Notes: generated by a model from the letters alone, not told the origin. Numbered from the stretch's first letter, positions 24,901 through 38,285 are shown. The stretch is 64,000 nucleotides of DNA from Coturnix japonica (GCF_001577835.2 NC_029516.1:64523079-64587078); one strand, 5' to 3'. Made by a program: numbers and translations.

Positions 24901-27900
24901 ACATCCAGCATGTATCTTCAAAACTGACAGCTGGAGAGTGTTCTAAAAGTTTAACACCTTTTTAAGGTTGGATTGTGTTATAATACGCTTCTTGTTATTA
25001 ATCTATTGCGTCCTGTAGTCTTTGATCATCTTTCTGTTCACTGATACTGTGGTTTACCATAACACAAAACAGGGCTGCATCTTGATAACAATGCCTAGAG
25101 AACCTAGTTTCCCATGTATGAAGAAAATGCTTTAAAACATTCTCTTACTTTGAAATTAGAAGATATTTTTATCATAAAATTATAACTAAAATTAGTTTGC
25201 TTTTCAAGATTTTAAAAAAGGAAGGAGATATCAAGATCTGATAATAGGAAATTTATTCCTCCTTCCCTCCCCCTTCTGTATTTGAATGACTTGCCAAAAA
25301 TATATCTACTGGAAGCAAATGTAGGGAGGTTATATATAGTGCAGTTACATTTGCTGAAAACTCTTTATTTATATAGACATGCAATAAAACAGGTTAGTAG
25401 CACAAACACACATTCTTCAAATGCATGGAGATCTTTGCAGTGAGATTAAACGCAGATAAAAATATTACACTGAACTGCAAAGCACTGGTCTAGACCGCTC
25501 CCATCATATCTGTGTGAACAATAGAGATATCTATCACCAGATTTAGACAAGTCAAGTACTTAAAAGAGAGAAAATGAGTATTTAAGGCTGCAGATGTACT
25601 GGTATAAATAAACATCTATTTCATCATAACAAAACATCCTTAGCTACAGAATTCAGAATAAACGTTAGTATCTGTGTAAACATTGCACAAAAAGCCCTGG
25701 AAAATAAAAAAAAATAAAAAAACGAAGAAGTGTAGAAGTATGTAATATAAAACATTGTTCAGCCTCAAAGACAAGACAAATGTAAATAATTTTACTCCAA
25801 AACAGAATTGGAGACTGTTCATCTTGGACTGTGAGTATGTTATTGTCAAGAAACAGTACATATAAATATTTTATCAAGTATTTGTTGACAATGGACTTTT
25901 TTATCAGCTGGAAGCATGTCCACACTAGTTGATGCAGTGCACTGCATATCCATACAACAACAGACACTATCCAGAAAGTGTATGACCCATAATGTCCTCT
26001 ATACCACCTTCAAGTTCACTGCCTTGTAGAAGTCAAAGGATAGTTACTGTATATTATAGGTACCCTAGATTTCCATTCAGAAAAAAATTGTAGTTTTACT
26101 TACACTTGATAACATCTTTAGATTTACTTCCAGCAGGAACCCACTTCACTCTGCAAACAACATGACAATACTCTCATAATACTTCATTTTACCCCACATT
26201 TAGTGATAGACTCAAGCCTATTCAAATCCTGCTCTAAAAATAAAACAGTTAATTTTTTCCTTGCCTTTTTATCACCTCAGTATTTTTTAGCAAGTGTGCA
26301 CCTCTTCGCCTAATGAACAGTGAACCTGATCTCACAAATATCTAGCAGATACCGAGTGTGATATTAGTGGCAGCTGAAGTCCTGAAAGCATAAGAATCTG
26401 CTAATTTTAAATGCTGAAACTGAGGTATGGCTTCCAACAGAGGGCAAGACTAGCAAGGAGAGCATCTTGTAGAATATGCTTTCTAGACACCACTGCAGAT
26501 CCAGGAAGCTTCCTTGCAGCCTCTTTCTAGAAGTTTTGAAGTTTAAGGGACAAACTGCAATTTCTGCCAATCTGAAGTCCTGTATCAGTGAATCTTATAC
26601 ATGAAAAAAATGGGGGCTTTAAGACCATTTGAAAGCTGTAAAGTCTTACTCGAAGTTCTCAATGCAGATTTTTTTGTAATCAATCACTAAGCATCTTTGT
26701 CATCTTCTCATTGCCAGATCATAGATTACAATTTGCAGATGTCTCAGGAACTTGTAGCTGTAAATTAATTCAGTGCCTAAACATATGAAGTACTCAGTAA
26801 TACTAGCAGCTGTAAAACAAATCAAAGCCAAACATAAAAAAGAAAGAAAAACACAGATTCAAGATGACTCTTTTAGCAAATCACCTGTCTTCCTTCCAAC
26901 TCCATGTTTCTTAACTCACCATCAGAACTGGTCAATGGAGCTCACTTTTGCACAAGGTAGAGTAACACAGGTGATGTGACACCTATAGATTAGATAACTG
27001 GAACAGATGGCAAAATGACAGTACTAAAATACATAGCTTTTAGATGCAAGATGCTTCATAAGTTTGAGCACTGCACATCTGCAGTACAAATTACCTAGGA
27101 ACCTGAGTAATCCACCCACAGATACATCAAAAACAGTCTAATTCTACACCAATTCAAAGACTATATATAATACCAATGGTTACTGAGAACCTTCAGGAAC
27201 TCCAGAAGAAACCTTATCTCGAAAGTCTTCCAATTCCTGGATTTTTAACCACTTCTCTCAGTTTGATTTGCTATCAATCCTAGTAATAAGTGAATCTTAC
27301 AAGTATTTGATTTGATTCTGGTTCTGGGGATCGATCTTTTTAATAGGGTAAATAGTTACTGCAGGGAAACATGCATTGTTCTTAGATGATAGACAAGACA
27401 CTGATTATCATGCAGAAATTTAGTTTTAAGGCTTAGACATATGCATAAACCCCTTGCTAAGTTCATATCACTGCTTTTTGCAGAACAATGCCAAACAAGG
27501 ACAAAAATAAACATGCATTTGTAAGAGAAAAAAAAAACACAAAAAACAACCAACAACTAATTTTTTAAGAAGTTTGTTAACTTTTCTTAAGCTTTGTATT
27601 TTTGCTGTATCAGCTTTGCAAGACATTTTCCTCAGTAGTGACTTGAAATATGAAATTAATTGCCTAGATATCCTGAAAGCTCAGTAATTCACTTTCCTTA
27701 TGAACTAACTCTTCCAACAGAATATTTCATAATATAAGTAAAAATACAGTGCCTTATATAAAAAAGCCATTATGCCCCCCCACCTTCCTCCCTCCCCCTT
27801 TGATTTTTGCAAATAATATTGAAGTTCGGAGATGAATCAGAAAAATTATTTATATAACTGGCTTGTCTTTTGTTTAACTTGTCTTGCTCTCGCCTTTACC

Positions 27901-29150
27901 TTGTTGCCCTGGAGTAAATGATATTTTGAATGCATATATTGATGAGATACAATAACCTTTGACTTCCAATACATTTCAAAACCTGCAGGGCTTTTTCACT
28001 GTTGTGGTCAATAATACAGTAACACTCCAAGGTTGAAGGCAGCACACACATACCCAAGATAAAAGATGACACTCTGTGGAAGCTGATGGTGTTTTCGGGC
28101 ACATTGCCTCTACAGTGGAACAAGGGGAGAGAGAAGAAGAGCATGTTTTTAAAACAGACAAGGAAGTCTGATTTCTCCACGAAGAAATTCTACTGAAAAC
28201 AGAAGGACCAGAAATTCTATTCTGCCACCATTAAGTGAAGAGTGACATTTTCACTGTATCATATTCCATACCTGCTAGGAAAGAAGTTATGAGAGGAATT
28301 AACAGAGAGACTAGGGACTAGTGTTCAGTTTTGAAATGGAGACAGGTAATATAGGTGACTATATGCAGATGATTACGTATGCCTTTTGTGTAGAAGCTTG
28401 CATTATAGCAAATGGAGATATAGTCAGTATATCTGAAAAATACATGTTAATCTGGGTTGTGGAACTGGTAACTGAGTTCCCTCAGGTTACCAGGTGCTAA
28501 AATATCCCTAAGAACTCTATAAAAGGCATAAATGATTAATAGTAGTACCAAAACTACCAGGACATAATTTAACAGTGGTATCATTAATAGGGTAATGATG
28601 ATGTATGTAACACACAAAAAATCATGCACCAGCAACAATTTTGACTTAAGCATTTTATGAGGTTTGCCTTATTGTCTGTTGCAGTCACAGGAAGCTAGGA
28701 AAACACTAAAGACAAACAGAGCTCAGCACAGAACTATCTACATTACATACAATGAGGGATCACAGAAGATATTCATGGGGAAATCTACTGACAAAAAGAA
28801 TCATCACCATTCTTCTGCCCCAGAGTTTTGTGAGTCTACCCAAATGTGCACACAGAGTACTGGATGCAAAGCCAGACCTAATGGAAAAAAAAAAAAAAAA
28901 ATGAGAGTTCAGCAACTTGCACTGAACTAATTGCAAAACACCTGAGGCTTCTGAAAGTTGGCAGTGCATGACAGTTAAGTCTCACTACATGTAGTGAGAA
29001 GCCTGGTCTTCTTTTAGCATCTTTTAGCATCTTCACCTAAATGAGTATACAAAGTCTGAGTTTCTTGAATGGTAAACTTGCTCCTATTTTAGGAAAAAAA
29101 AAATAATTATTAAAAAAAAAATTGTTGTTTAGAAGTCTCGTGGGTAAGAG
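22000..29150. other. AT-rich intergenic sequence, no gene supported
   Basis: Open frames are 100 residues or shorter, without recognisable domains. A modestly GC-richer block lies at 22.6-23.4 kb, but I cannot assign it to a gene or an element. The rest holds only A/T runs such as those at 24.5, 27.53 and 28.89 kb. Confidence 0.45.
28981..28998. repeat. Perfect 18-bp palindrome
   Basis: CTCACTACATGTAGTGAG equals its own reverse complement. It could be a cruciform or a dimeric protein site, or chance in a 64-kb window. Confidence 0.85.
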
Positions 29151-29157
29151 TTAGGAC

Positions 29158-29267
29158 CTGGACGCCTACCTGTGCGACGTGGTGTAGGGAACCTGCTTTG
29201 GCAGGGGGGTTGGACTCGATGATCTCTAGAGGTCCCTTCCAACCCCTACAATTCTGTGATTCTGTGA
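29158..29267 (+). mobile_element. CR1: CR1 LINE 3' end, young-looking subfamily
   Basis: Contains GACGCCTACCTGTGCGACGT, GTAGGGAACCTGCTTTGGCA and the GGTTGGACTCGATGATCTCT tail block, ending in two ATTCTGTG-type octamers. The same subfamily recurs at 42.2, 46.8 and 54.9 kb. A/CA-rich simple sequence follows it. Confidence 0.93.
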
Positions 29268-29277
29268 CCTAGAACTT

Positions 29278-29345
29278 AACAACAACAACAAAAAAAAAAG
29301 AAAAAAAAAACACACACACACACAAAAAAAACAAAACAACAACAC
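29278..29345 (+). repeat. A-rich / (CA)n / (CAA)n simple repeat
   Basis: CAA repeats, A-runs and a short CA run follow the CR1 tail directly. Likely a microsatellite seeded next to the insertion. Confidence 0.85.
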
Positions 29346-29923
29346 CAAATGACACTAATGACTCATTAATAAACAACATGCATTTGTCTTGTTGTCCAGT
29401 AGGTGATGTCACCAGCTATCCAGAGCCCTTCATGCAGTGTCTAGAGATTTTTGGCTTAGAACTGGCAACAAATGCTACCCAGCAAATGGGGTTTGCTGCT
29501 GATTTCCCCCTCAATCTTCTTCCAGTCAATAACAGATGGAATTTCATTTTTCTAACAATTACTATAGGCTTAGAATAGGCCTAGAATAACAACTCTTATT
29601 TCCAACTGAGAAGATGGAAAGCAGCAAAAACAATTAAAAAAAAAATAATAATCCCACACAAAAATTCTAGCCATCTGGACACTGAAATGCAGAAATAATG
29701 TTTCTCTAAAGTTAGGCTCGCACAACATACTCACATACACACCATCCCACTGTGGATAGAATTAGGTTCTGTATTTCTACAAACTGCCGTATGTAGATAA
29801 CAACATAACATGATATTCATAAAGAAATAGGTTTCTATAAATATAGAAAATGTTAACAAATCTGATGTTTTCTTAAAAGTTCATGGAAGTCCAGCCAAAA
29901 ATATGGCATCTGTTTGTAAAATG

Positions 29924-29953
<30 letters not shown>
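29924..29953 (+). repeat. A30 homopolymer
   Basis: An uninterrupted run of 30 A, the longest homopolymer in the window. No upstream element recognised. Confidence 0.95.
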
Positions 29954-29956
<3 letters not shown>

Positions 29957-30452
29957 TCTATGTGAAAAATAGCTCAAGTAATTAGTATGTTTTAAATGAA
30001 GATAATTACTGCTACAAAGATCTGCAAAGTTGGTACAAACTAATCTTTTGTTTGAAGTCTGGTATAGCACAATTTGCATGATAGTCAGAAAATGACTAAA
30101 ATTGACAGTCCTGACCTATTTTGCAGCTGAGATTAAAATGAAGAGTGCTTTAAGCACTCTTGGAGTGCTGAGATGATACATCACTGTGACAAAATATTTC
30201 AGTGTTTCGTATTGTTTCACCTCAATACTGGTATGTTCATAAAAATTAATTAGGACTAATGACCCCACTTTGAAGTAAGCAATTACTATTATAGTGATAA
30301 TAAAGTAGAGTTCTATTAGCAGAATAATCTTGAAAATGGCATCAAAGAAATCTCTTTGAGAACAGAGATGGCATTTCCACAAGCATTTTTATAACTGAGT
30401 TAGCAGAGGCCAACCGCTTCCCCCAAGCAACAGAGGGAAGAATGCAGAGAAA

Positions 30453-30642
30453 TCTTCCTCTTTTTTCTTCTCCCTTCCCTTCCCTTCCCTTCCCTTCCCT
30501 TCCCTTCCCTTCCCTTCCCTTCCCTTCCCTTCCCTTCCCCTTCCCTTCCCTTCCCTTCCCTTCCCTCCTTTTTCTTTTTCTTTTTCCTTTTCCTTTTTTT
30601 CTTTTTTTCTTTTTCCTTTTCCTTTTTTTCTTTTCTTTTTCT
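30453..30642 (+). repeat. 190-bp pure pyrimidine tract, mainly (TTCCC)n
   Basis: Every base on the + strand from 30453 to 30642 is C or T. The core is a pentanucleotide array of TTCCC (about 30475-30565), followed by T-rich CTTTTT-type arrays. Open frames across it on either strand encode only low-complexity Ser/Pro/Phe/Leu or Lys/Glu/Gly/Arg runs and are not genes. Such tracts can form triplex DNA. Confidence 0.97.
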
Positions 30643-30659
30643 GTCCATTTCTCCTAATT

Positions 30660-30730
30660 TTCAAATTGTTCAAACACACGCAAAAAATGAGAAGAAACAT
30701 TTAGTTTCATATTTTTGACAAGAAAAAACA

Positions 30731-30761
<31 letters not shown>

Positions 30762-33700
30762 CCCCAGAAATATATTGGGGAATGAACTATTCCTAATTCA
30801 TATAGCTCCTATATATGAATATATATATGAATATGCCTTCTAGAAGTGCTGTGATGAACATGTCTTACATACAGACTACCAGAAATATATGTAATGCGCA
30901 ACTAGACTACAGAACATTCTTTGGTACTTGGTAGCAGTAGAGATGAACACAACACATCAGAAATAGTTTCTATCAAGGACAATACCATATTGAGACTACA
31001 GAAGCAACAGTTGTGATGTTCCCTTTAAAAGCATTGTGAAAAAGGTGAATATTCACACATTCTCAAAGATCTTCCTCACCAAGGAGAAGAGCTGTGTTTG
31101 GCACATTAGTTTTTAGCAGAACTGCAAGGAAAAACAATTTTGACAACACTCAGTAGTGGTAACTTTGGGTCAATTAAAAGGGAAGCAACTAACAACTGCA
31201 GTCATCTGTATGAACCACTGGAAGTAATTTGAGAGTTTCTTAGCTATAGCAATGAATAAAGTTTGAATATGCATTTGGAAATGCAGTTTATTTTTAATCT
31301 TTTCGTAAGAATAATACTTCATCATTATTTTCATCAACTTTCACATTTCTAAATAAATCGGTATTTTAAAATGCAGCTTCTCACATGGCTCTTGGCTTCT
31401 CCTCTTATGCTTTGAGTTTTTCAGGAGTAGTGCAAGCTGCATTTCATTTCTACTCATATTCTTTCTCTCTGAAGACCAATAGACAACATGGTATTCTGAG
31501 AGGCTAATTACGAGATCGGTGCTGACACTTCAGCAAACCCAATTCACTGCTGGAAGATATTTCTTTAATTTCCTCTTTTCTATTTTGGACTATAAAGTCA
31601 AGAAAGCCAAGCCATTTCATAGGCAGCTATATTGAGGTACCTGGAGGTTTAACAGATAAACACTGCAAAATGGGGACAATGACAAGAAGAAAACACTGCT
31701 ATTCTGGATCAACACTGAGTTTGCTACCTGTCAACAGAACTGTAAGTTGTAACACCTGTATAATCACACAGCCTTAGATACTTTCTAATCATTGAGTCTT
31801 TTGCATAGTATAGAGTAACACATACATTTCCAATTAAAATAGTTGTTAAAGATAACTTAGAAACCTTCCAGATAACAATGTCCAACCATATAAACATGAA
31901 AAGCAGAACCAGTAAATGCCTAGAATCCTACTAAGTGATCCCAGAAAACTTGCTATTGAAGGAACATTTTATAAACAGACCTTTCTTAAGCACTAGGGGT
32001 GCTTTAACTACATTGAATGAGAGTTGACAGACCAAGCAATCTAAAATGCTACAGTTCTGGAACAATAAAATGTGTAAACAGCTGAGAAAACATCTATTTT
32101 ATTAAAAAATGTATTCAAATCTATGTTTTCTTTCCCATTAATTACTTTTTAGAATCATATCTATGTTTGGTGTATTGAGATTTTATCAGCAAACTACACC
32201 TGAAACCCCTCATCTTCTGAAAAAACAGATGACTTGTCAAAGCCTCAGACCATACACTGACTTGGCATAGTGGTTGATGCAATCATGTGGGCAATGACCT
32301 TTTCAGTTTAAATAGTGTCTTTCAAGGGCAAGGCTGGATTTGTCTTTCAGTTCCTCTTCACATGCTCTCTGCCCCCTACTGAGACAGAATTACAGTCTTT
32401 ATTTTCATCTTTCAGGCCCAAGATAGAGTTGGACGTAAAGCCCTGCCTGTGGATGACTTTTGTCTTGTCTCATAAAGTCATTTCTCATTATTTTTCTGCT
32501 AGAACAAGATGTTATTTAACATTTTCTAGAATGGGACTTGAATTACACCTGTTTCTCCTGAAACCTGGCTCATATTTTCATGGTGCTCTAGGGTAGCTGC
32601 AGTCTTGGGTCTTGGCTCAACCTGGCTGAAAAAAGAGCTCAAATCAAAATGTTGGAGTGAATCAGTGTTTCTACAGCATATTTGCAGTTTGTGTTTTAAT
32701 TGGATTCGTTCTGAATGTTTCACAAACAAATTGTCTGGGGAAACTTTCCCAGATCACCAGGACTGTACCTGCTCCCTTGTACTTTTTTACGAGTTCGTTC
32801 ATACAATTCATGGGTCAGAATTTTTCCTGTGCCAAAATCTGCTAAGGGCAGGCTATGGCTCCTTGAGCTCTCAGTGTACATGTGAATCATGGGATTTCTT
32901 GGTGCTTGTGCCAGCTGGCAGAAGGAAACCAGTGGGCCAGCTGGCAGCTAAGGCTGGCTGGAGGGCAAGCACCCCCAAACAGCCCTCCTCTCGCTTTCTG
33001 CTCACTGGAGGACCAGTGCCAGGGAGCAGTCAGATGCAATCTCTATCTGAACACGCTGTGTCGTCTCTGAGAGGCTATGCTGGAGGTAGACTGATCTTGA
33101 ACTGTTACAATAATGAAAGAGTGTTGAAGCTTTTCTAGTGCAATATTCTCAATTTAAAAGAACTGCGTGGACTGTATGGGTTTTAAACATCAGCGTTCCC
33201 ATGGGAATTTATGTGAAAATTCAGCTCACTGAACAAGCAGAAAAATATTTTCATTTACTGTATTTGGGTTTCCCACGCTGGAAACTAATCAGCCATCACA
33301 AAAGCACGGGAGTGATCTGTGGCTTACACCCAACCAGGATGGTTCAGTGATATCTCTCACTGTACTGTACCCTTGCCTTTTACCAGCCCTACTGAATTTA
33401 AAGCTGCTCGTTTGTGTGAGCACTGCAGATTCAAGACTTATATGTAGTGCTATTGCATGCATTAAAACTGCACTTTATACCCGATGGTAGCCTTGCAAGG
33501 TCTGGTACAGAAAAGCACTCTGAGAAGAAAATGGTATGTAACATTTATGTTACATAAAGCAGAGATGATTAAATTCACACTGAAAGTTATTTAGAAATAG
33601 GTAGCTTTATAATTTTATGTAACTGTCTATCAGACTGCACTACAAAGTGAGTATATAAGCCAGGTAAAATGTATTCATAAATGAATGTTTAAAAGCTGAC

Positions 33701-34133
33701 TAGAGAAATTAAATAACTTGTTTGGGACCAGGTGACTATATCTGTAAACATTCAGGATACTGGAAATTGGGATCTAGAGTATGCATGGCAAATATTCCTA
33801 TTGTGAGTACTCTCATGTGCATTTATTATGCAGGCATGAGTACTTCCCCAGTCTGGATTGCAATATGCTGGGTGCTGTACAAAGCTAAGAAGAAATAGAA
33901 TATATCCTAAAAGCTTTATAATCAGAAGATTATAAATATGATAATGCTTTAATATATTTAACAGGCACTGTGAACATCACAGAGAAACTGCACATGTGAG
34001 TAAGCCACACATACAGGTCCCTCTCTCAGAGAACACAAAGTACAGCATTTTGACACCAGGCTGTAAGAAAATTAACAGGGGGGGAAAAAAGAAGTAGGAA
34101 GACACGTGGGTGTTGTACTTAGAAATGCACTGT

Positions 34134-34138
<5 letters not shown>
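30660..34138. other. Intergenic sequence, no gene supported
   Basis: An AAAC-rich simple stretch lies at 30.72-30.76 kb. A 177-codon open frame at 32605-33138 is unusually long for this sequence but matches no family I know (see findings). Otherwise non-coding. Confidence 0.4.
33536..33554. repeat. Short near-perfect inverted repeat
   Basis: ATGTAACATTTATGTTACAT forms a stem of about 8 bp around a short AT loop. No function known. Confidence 0.6.

Positions 34139-34139
<1 letters not shown>

Positions 34140-34166
<27 letters not shown>
34140..34166 (+). repeat. A27 homopolymer
   Basis: An uninterrupted A-run, without a recognisable retrocopy before it. Confidence 0.95.
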
Positions 34167-34168
<2 letters not shown>

Positions 34169-35394
34169 CTTCATGTTCCTGTGTATTTCTGAAACAGAAG
34201 TAGATATGTTGTGGCTTAAGTTCGTTCATTCTAAGATTTGCATAGGCATTTTTCTTCTGACAGTCGTATTTGTCACACAAGTTGCTTTGCTTTGCAGCCA
34301 GATTGGCCTGAAGTTGTACCTGTGTATCCTTCACTGTGCTTTGAGATAGCTTGAACTTGATCTTAAGGATAACACTGGACACGACTTCCAGAAATTATAC
34401 AAAATTTAACTATAAAACACTTGTTATTAACCTAATAAATTAAAAATATTAAAATTAAAGTAATTAAAATTTCTAAGAATGAATAATCTAGTGATTTTTC
34501 TTTTTTTCAGTAGCCTGTAATAATACTTAAATATACTTTAAAACTTTTCTTATTTCTTCTACTGTCCATTGCTACAAATAAAGCCTATTACTACTTACTC
34601 ATCCCTCAGCAGATGTACAGGAGGTTTTTCTGTTTTCCTAACAACATATTGAAGAACAAATCATCCTTTATTCCCCAACACCGCATCAAACAAATGATTA
34701 TTTTGGCTTTGATTTGTTGGTCATCTTCCTCGCACTTTTGCAATTTTGTTATGATTCTGTGGGTATCTTGCATCCATCTGAAAGCTTAGTGCCCAAATCT
34801 GGATGAATCTGGACGACCCAAGGGCTCATATTTATTTGACTCTACTCAACAGTAAAATCTGGTCCTTAAACAACTCGTCCCCCTTATATCATTCTAAAAT
34901 AAATGTAGTGGTTGTCTGTTAACAACCCAGGCTACTTCTGCTGTACCATTTATTCCACTCTTCCCATTCGTTCAGGGTCTGTTTGTTTTATTTCTCAGCT
35001 GATACTTAAACTTTACTTTCACCTGCATCGGTTAAGTCAATGCTTTCCACAAGGAGGGACTGCTACTTCATCTGCCCACCAATCTACTTCTAAGTGTTTA
35101 ATGTTGACTAGCTGGAATATCTCACTATCTGAGATTACGGGGTGAAATAATATCCTACCATGCCTTTCATATTCTTTAAAGACCTCAGGAAAATGCCTTC
35201 CAAAACTTCCCTTTTTCCTAAAGATCCTTAAACTGTGTTTTACAACATCTTCATCTTAGTCACTTATGTCTGCCTCTGAAACCCAACCCAGAACAAGGCT
35301 CCTCTGTATCCTACTCAAACACGGAATGCTAATCTCACAGTGCTTTGCACCCAGTGTAGTTCATATGGATACAGGGCAAAGAATTGGGGATTTA

Positions 35395-35430
35395 ATTGGA
35401 TTGGATTACCCAATTGGACTGGACAACCCA
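35395..35430. repeat. Diverged 18-bp tandem pair
   Basis: ATTGGATTGGATTACCCA is followed directly by ATTGGACTGGACAACCCA (three mismatches). A small old duplication. Confidence 0.8.
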
Positions 35431-36746
35431 ATTCAGGTTGATATCTGATACACAAACTTCAATGTTTCCCAACTAGATGATCCAAAACACTGTAATTTGA
35501 ATTTCCCAAATATATCATTGTTACAAAGGAAAATCACTGAGTGATGGTTATGGAGGCTGAGGCCAGAGCATGAGTACATGCAGTGCTGGACTGTGAAGCC
35601 ACCAACCAAGGGACTGGGGAGTCAGTGAGGGATGACTGCGACCCTTGTACAAATTCGGGCACCAGCAGAGTTCAGCATGGACTCATGCCTGAACTTCAGT
35701 TGAGTGTATCTGTGAGACTTGTATCACTGAACAAGGCCTTGACTGGGTTGCACTGTAGGACTGCCAGCAGCTGTTGATGCCCATCCCACAGCACCACCCA
35801 CGTTTCCCCATCTTTGCCAGACTCAGGCAGTCAGGACCCCAGAGGGCATGCTCTCAGCAGCAGAGTATGGTGCTGGGACTTCGCCCCAAGGGTGGATGGT
35901 AGGGAGCAAGGGCTGGGAGGGTTTGCTGCTGAGGGATTGAGGCATTGCTGCTGCCTCTTCCTGGGGAAGTGAGTGACTGCAGCCTATGTATCTTGCTGTT
36001 TGTAATACCTGCCTGCTGCAGCACCAGTGAGGGAGTAGCTTCCTGACCTCAGCTCTCTCCTGCCCACAACACATCCTCTAGCCATGGACTTGGCATCAAG
36101 CTGAACCTGCCTGTCTGTTGTCAGCTTTGGGATGATGTCATCTATGTAACTCCCTTTTTCTACCAGCCCTGCTATGGCTGTGTGTTCTGGCGGGCAAAGA
36201 AGCAGCTAAGTTGTGCTGTTACACAAAATAACACAAGATAAAAACCATCCAATATTTGGTGAGGTCAGACGATGAATATATTGAGTGTCCTGTCCTGCAG
36301 CCCACAGCACATTCAAGTTATGCCTGCAAGATGAGCAGGGGTCAGCAGAACCGGTGCTTCTCGCTTCGGAGCATAACTTCCCACCTTAGGTTGGGGCTGC
36401 CTTTTTCTAAGAACATCCAAAAGACTTCAGACCTCTGCTCCACTGGCTCCAATGAGAGGATCTCCGAGGATGGGTGATGGGAGGTGCTTGCAGGACAGTG
36501 CACTGTTGTTGGCTTCACGTGTATGCAAAGGCTTGACCACATGGCCTTGTTGCAGGTGCTGCAGCCATTTATCAAAGACTTCACAGTGCCCTTTGTGAAC
36601 CTTAAGAGGCAACCCTGGCAGTGGTGCTTGGAAGGCACCCACTGCGTGGCAGAGCACAGCTCAGGGAGACTGGGAGGCCAACACTGACCTCTCAGTTGGC
36701 TACTGAAAGAAAATAGAAATAAAAAAAGGAAAAAAAAAAACAACAC

Positions 36747-36776
36747 ATATAATATATAATATATATATATATATAA
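36747..36776. repeat. (AT)n microsatellite
   Basis: Short alternating AT tract with an imperfect AATATATAAT lead-in. Confidence 0.85.
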
Positions 36777-38067
36777 TGTGTGATATAATTTGTTCAGAAC
36801 TCAATATACACTCTATGGGACATGCTGTGTAGGTTAGCAGTGATGGAACATGGACTATGCACTCACCTGTCTGAGGCTCAGGATGACAGCACAGTCTGAG
36901 ACTGTGTTGTGCTTTAACCAAGCAGGCAGCTCAGCATCACTCAGCAGCACTTCTCAGCAGTTATCAACATTATTGATAGGATTCCCACTATAAGGATGTC
37001 TTGCTTCTTTACTGCAATCTGCATTTATAATATTTATAGCATTGTTATTTGCAGCAATTTTGATTATTATGTTTGGTATATGTGCCAAATCCAAGCTAAT
37101 CAGTGCATTAATTCACTAAGCGTGCATGGTGTCCCTGAATCTGAGCTGCATCCAGGTAGGGCGAAAGAAAATTCAGACATATAGGATAACACTTGGTCTT
37201 AATTCATGCAAACATGATTTGGACCTTGAATCGAGTGACTATATATTTATGGGGTGAATAACATGGGACTTGCACATAAGGGGTTAAAAATGCTGGTGCC
37301 TGCTTATCTCTTGTGTAAACCTTGGGGATGGAAATCTGCAAGGTTGGCATAAAAAGCAGCCAAAAGTGGGAGTCTTGCAGTGGAAGGACAGTTCTCTTTT
37401 GGCTAAATGTTTCAAGAAAAAGCAGATATACAGCTTCAGCAAAAAATCTCTAAGGCTGCAAAACCCAGAGTTATGCATTTACTGTGAAATTTAATATTAA
37501 AATGAACACCTCTGAGTATGCTTATAAGCTCTAAGAACAACATGCTGAACGTATATGACTATTTACTTGACTGTCCACTCAAATCATGTTAAACATCACC
37601 ATCTTCAGAGATCCTCTCGGTCTCTTGTAAGGGAAGTATCTTTAGGGGGAAGATCAGGGCAGAGAAGAGGGGAAGAGAAAGGAAGGGAGACTGGAGGAGA
37701 GAAAAGAGATGAGATAAGAGATGGGACACCTCTTAGTAAGTACTGAGCATCACATCTTGGTGAAGAATACCCAGGGTAGCACTTATTTTGCCAGCACTAT
37801 CATCATACATTAGCACTATTGCATCTATCAGTGGCAATTCCAAACTTGTTGCATGTGTCACTTCATTAAATCACCTATTTTTTGATGTGAATATGCCCAA
37901 TGAAAAGAGAACTTGCCTATAGAAGGAAGCAATTTTTGTGTTCTGGGGGCTAAGCAAGGCAAACAACATGAAGGTCAGGGAAAAAAACCTTCACACTTAG
38001 AGAGAGAGGTCCGGGAACAAAGATCTGAACTCAGTTTTGCATGTGTATATTTTGAATATACTCAATA

Positions 38068-38285
38068 TACCATAGAATTATTGGATGGCCTGGATTAAAA
38101 AGGACCTCAGAGATCACCTTGTTTCAACCCCCCTGATACATGCAGGGTGTCCAGCCACCAGACCAGGCTGCCCAGAGCCACATCCAGCCTGGCCTTGAAT
38201 GCCCCCAGGGATGGGGCAGCCACAACATCCTTGGGCAACCTGTTCCAGTGCATCACCACCCTCTGTATTGTGGAACAGACCTCTG
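38068..38285 (-). mobile_element. CR1: CR1 LINE 3' fragment
   Basis: On the minus strand the terminal ORF2 block reads MHWNRLPKDVVAAPSLGAFK, then a tail with a GTTGAAACAAGG block. The canonical octamer repeat is reduced to one diverged unit. Inactive. Confidence 0.9.

Larger units (their letters stand above)
34170..38066. other. Intergenic sequence, no gene supported
   Basis: Mixed AT-rich and moderately GC-rich sequence. The 35.5-36.7 kb part is richer in GC and in open frames on both strands (up to 134 residues), but none shows a domain or splice structure that I trust. Confidence 0.4.

Noticed and set aside
30389-30700. Low-complexity frames of 71-103 residues on both strands
   Set aside because: These are translations of the pyrimidine tract: only Ser/Pro/Phe/Leu or Lys/Glu/Gly/Arg repeats.
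1-38000. Exons of PHF21B, the upstream neighbour of NUP50 in human
   Set aside because: I looked for PHD-finger-like Cys/His spacing and conserved exon-like frames on both strands and found none. The gene may lie beyond the window.
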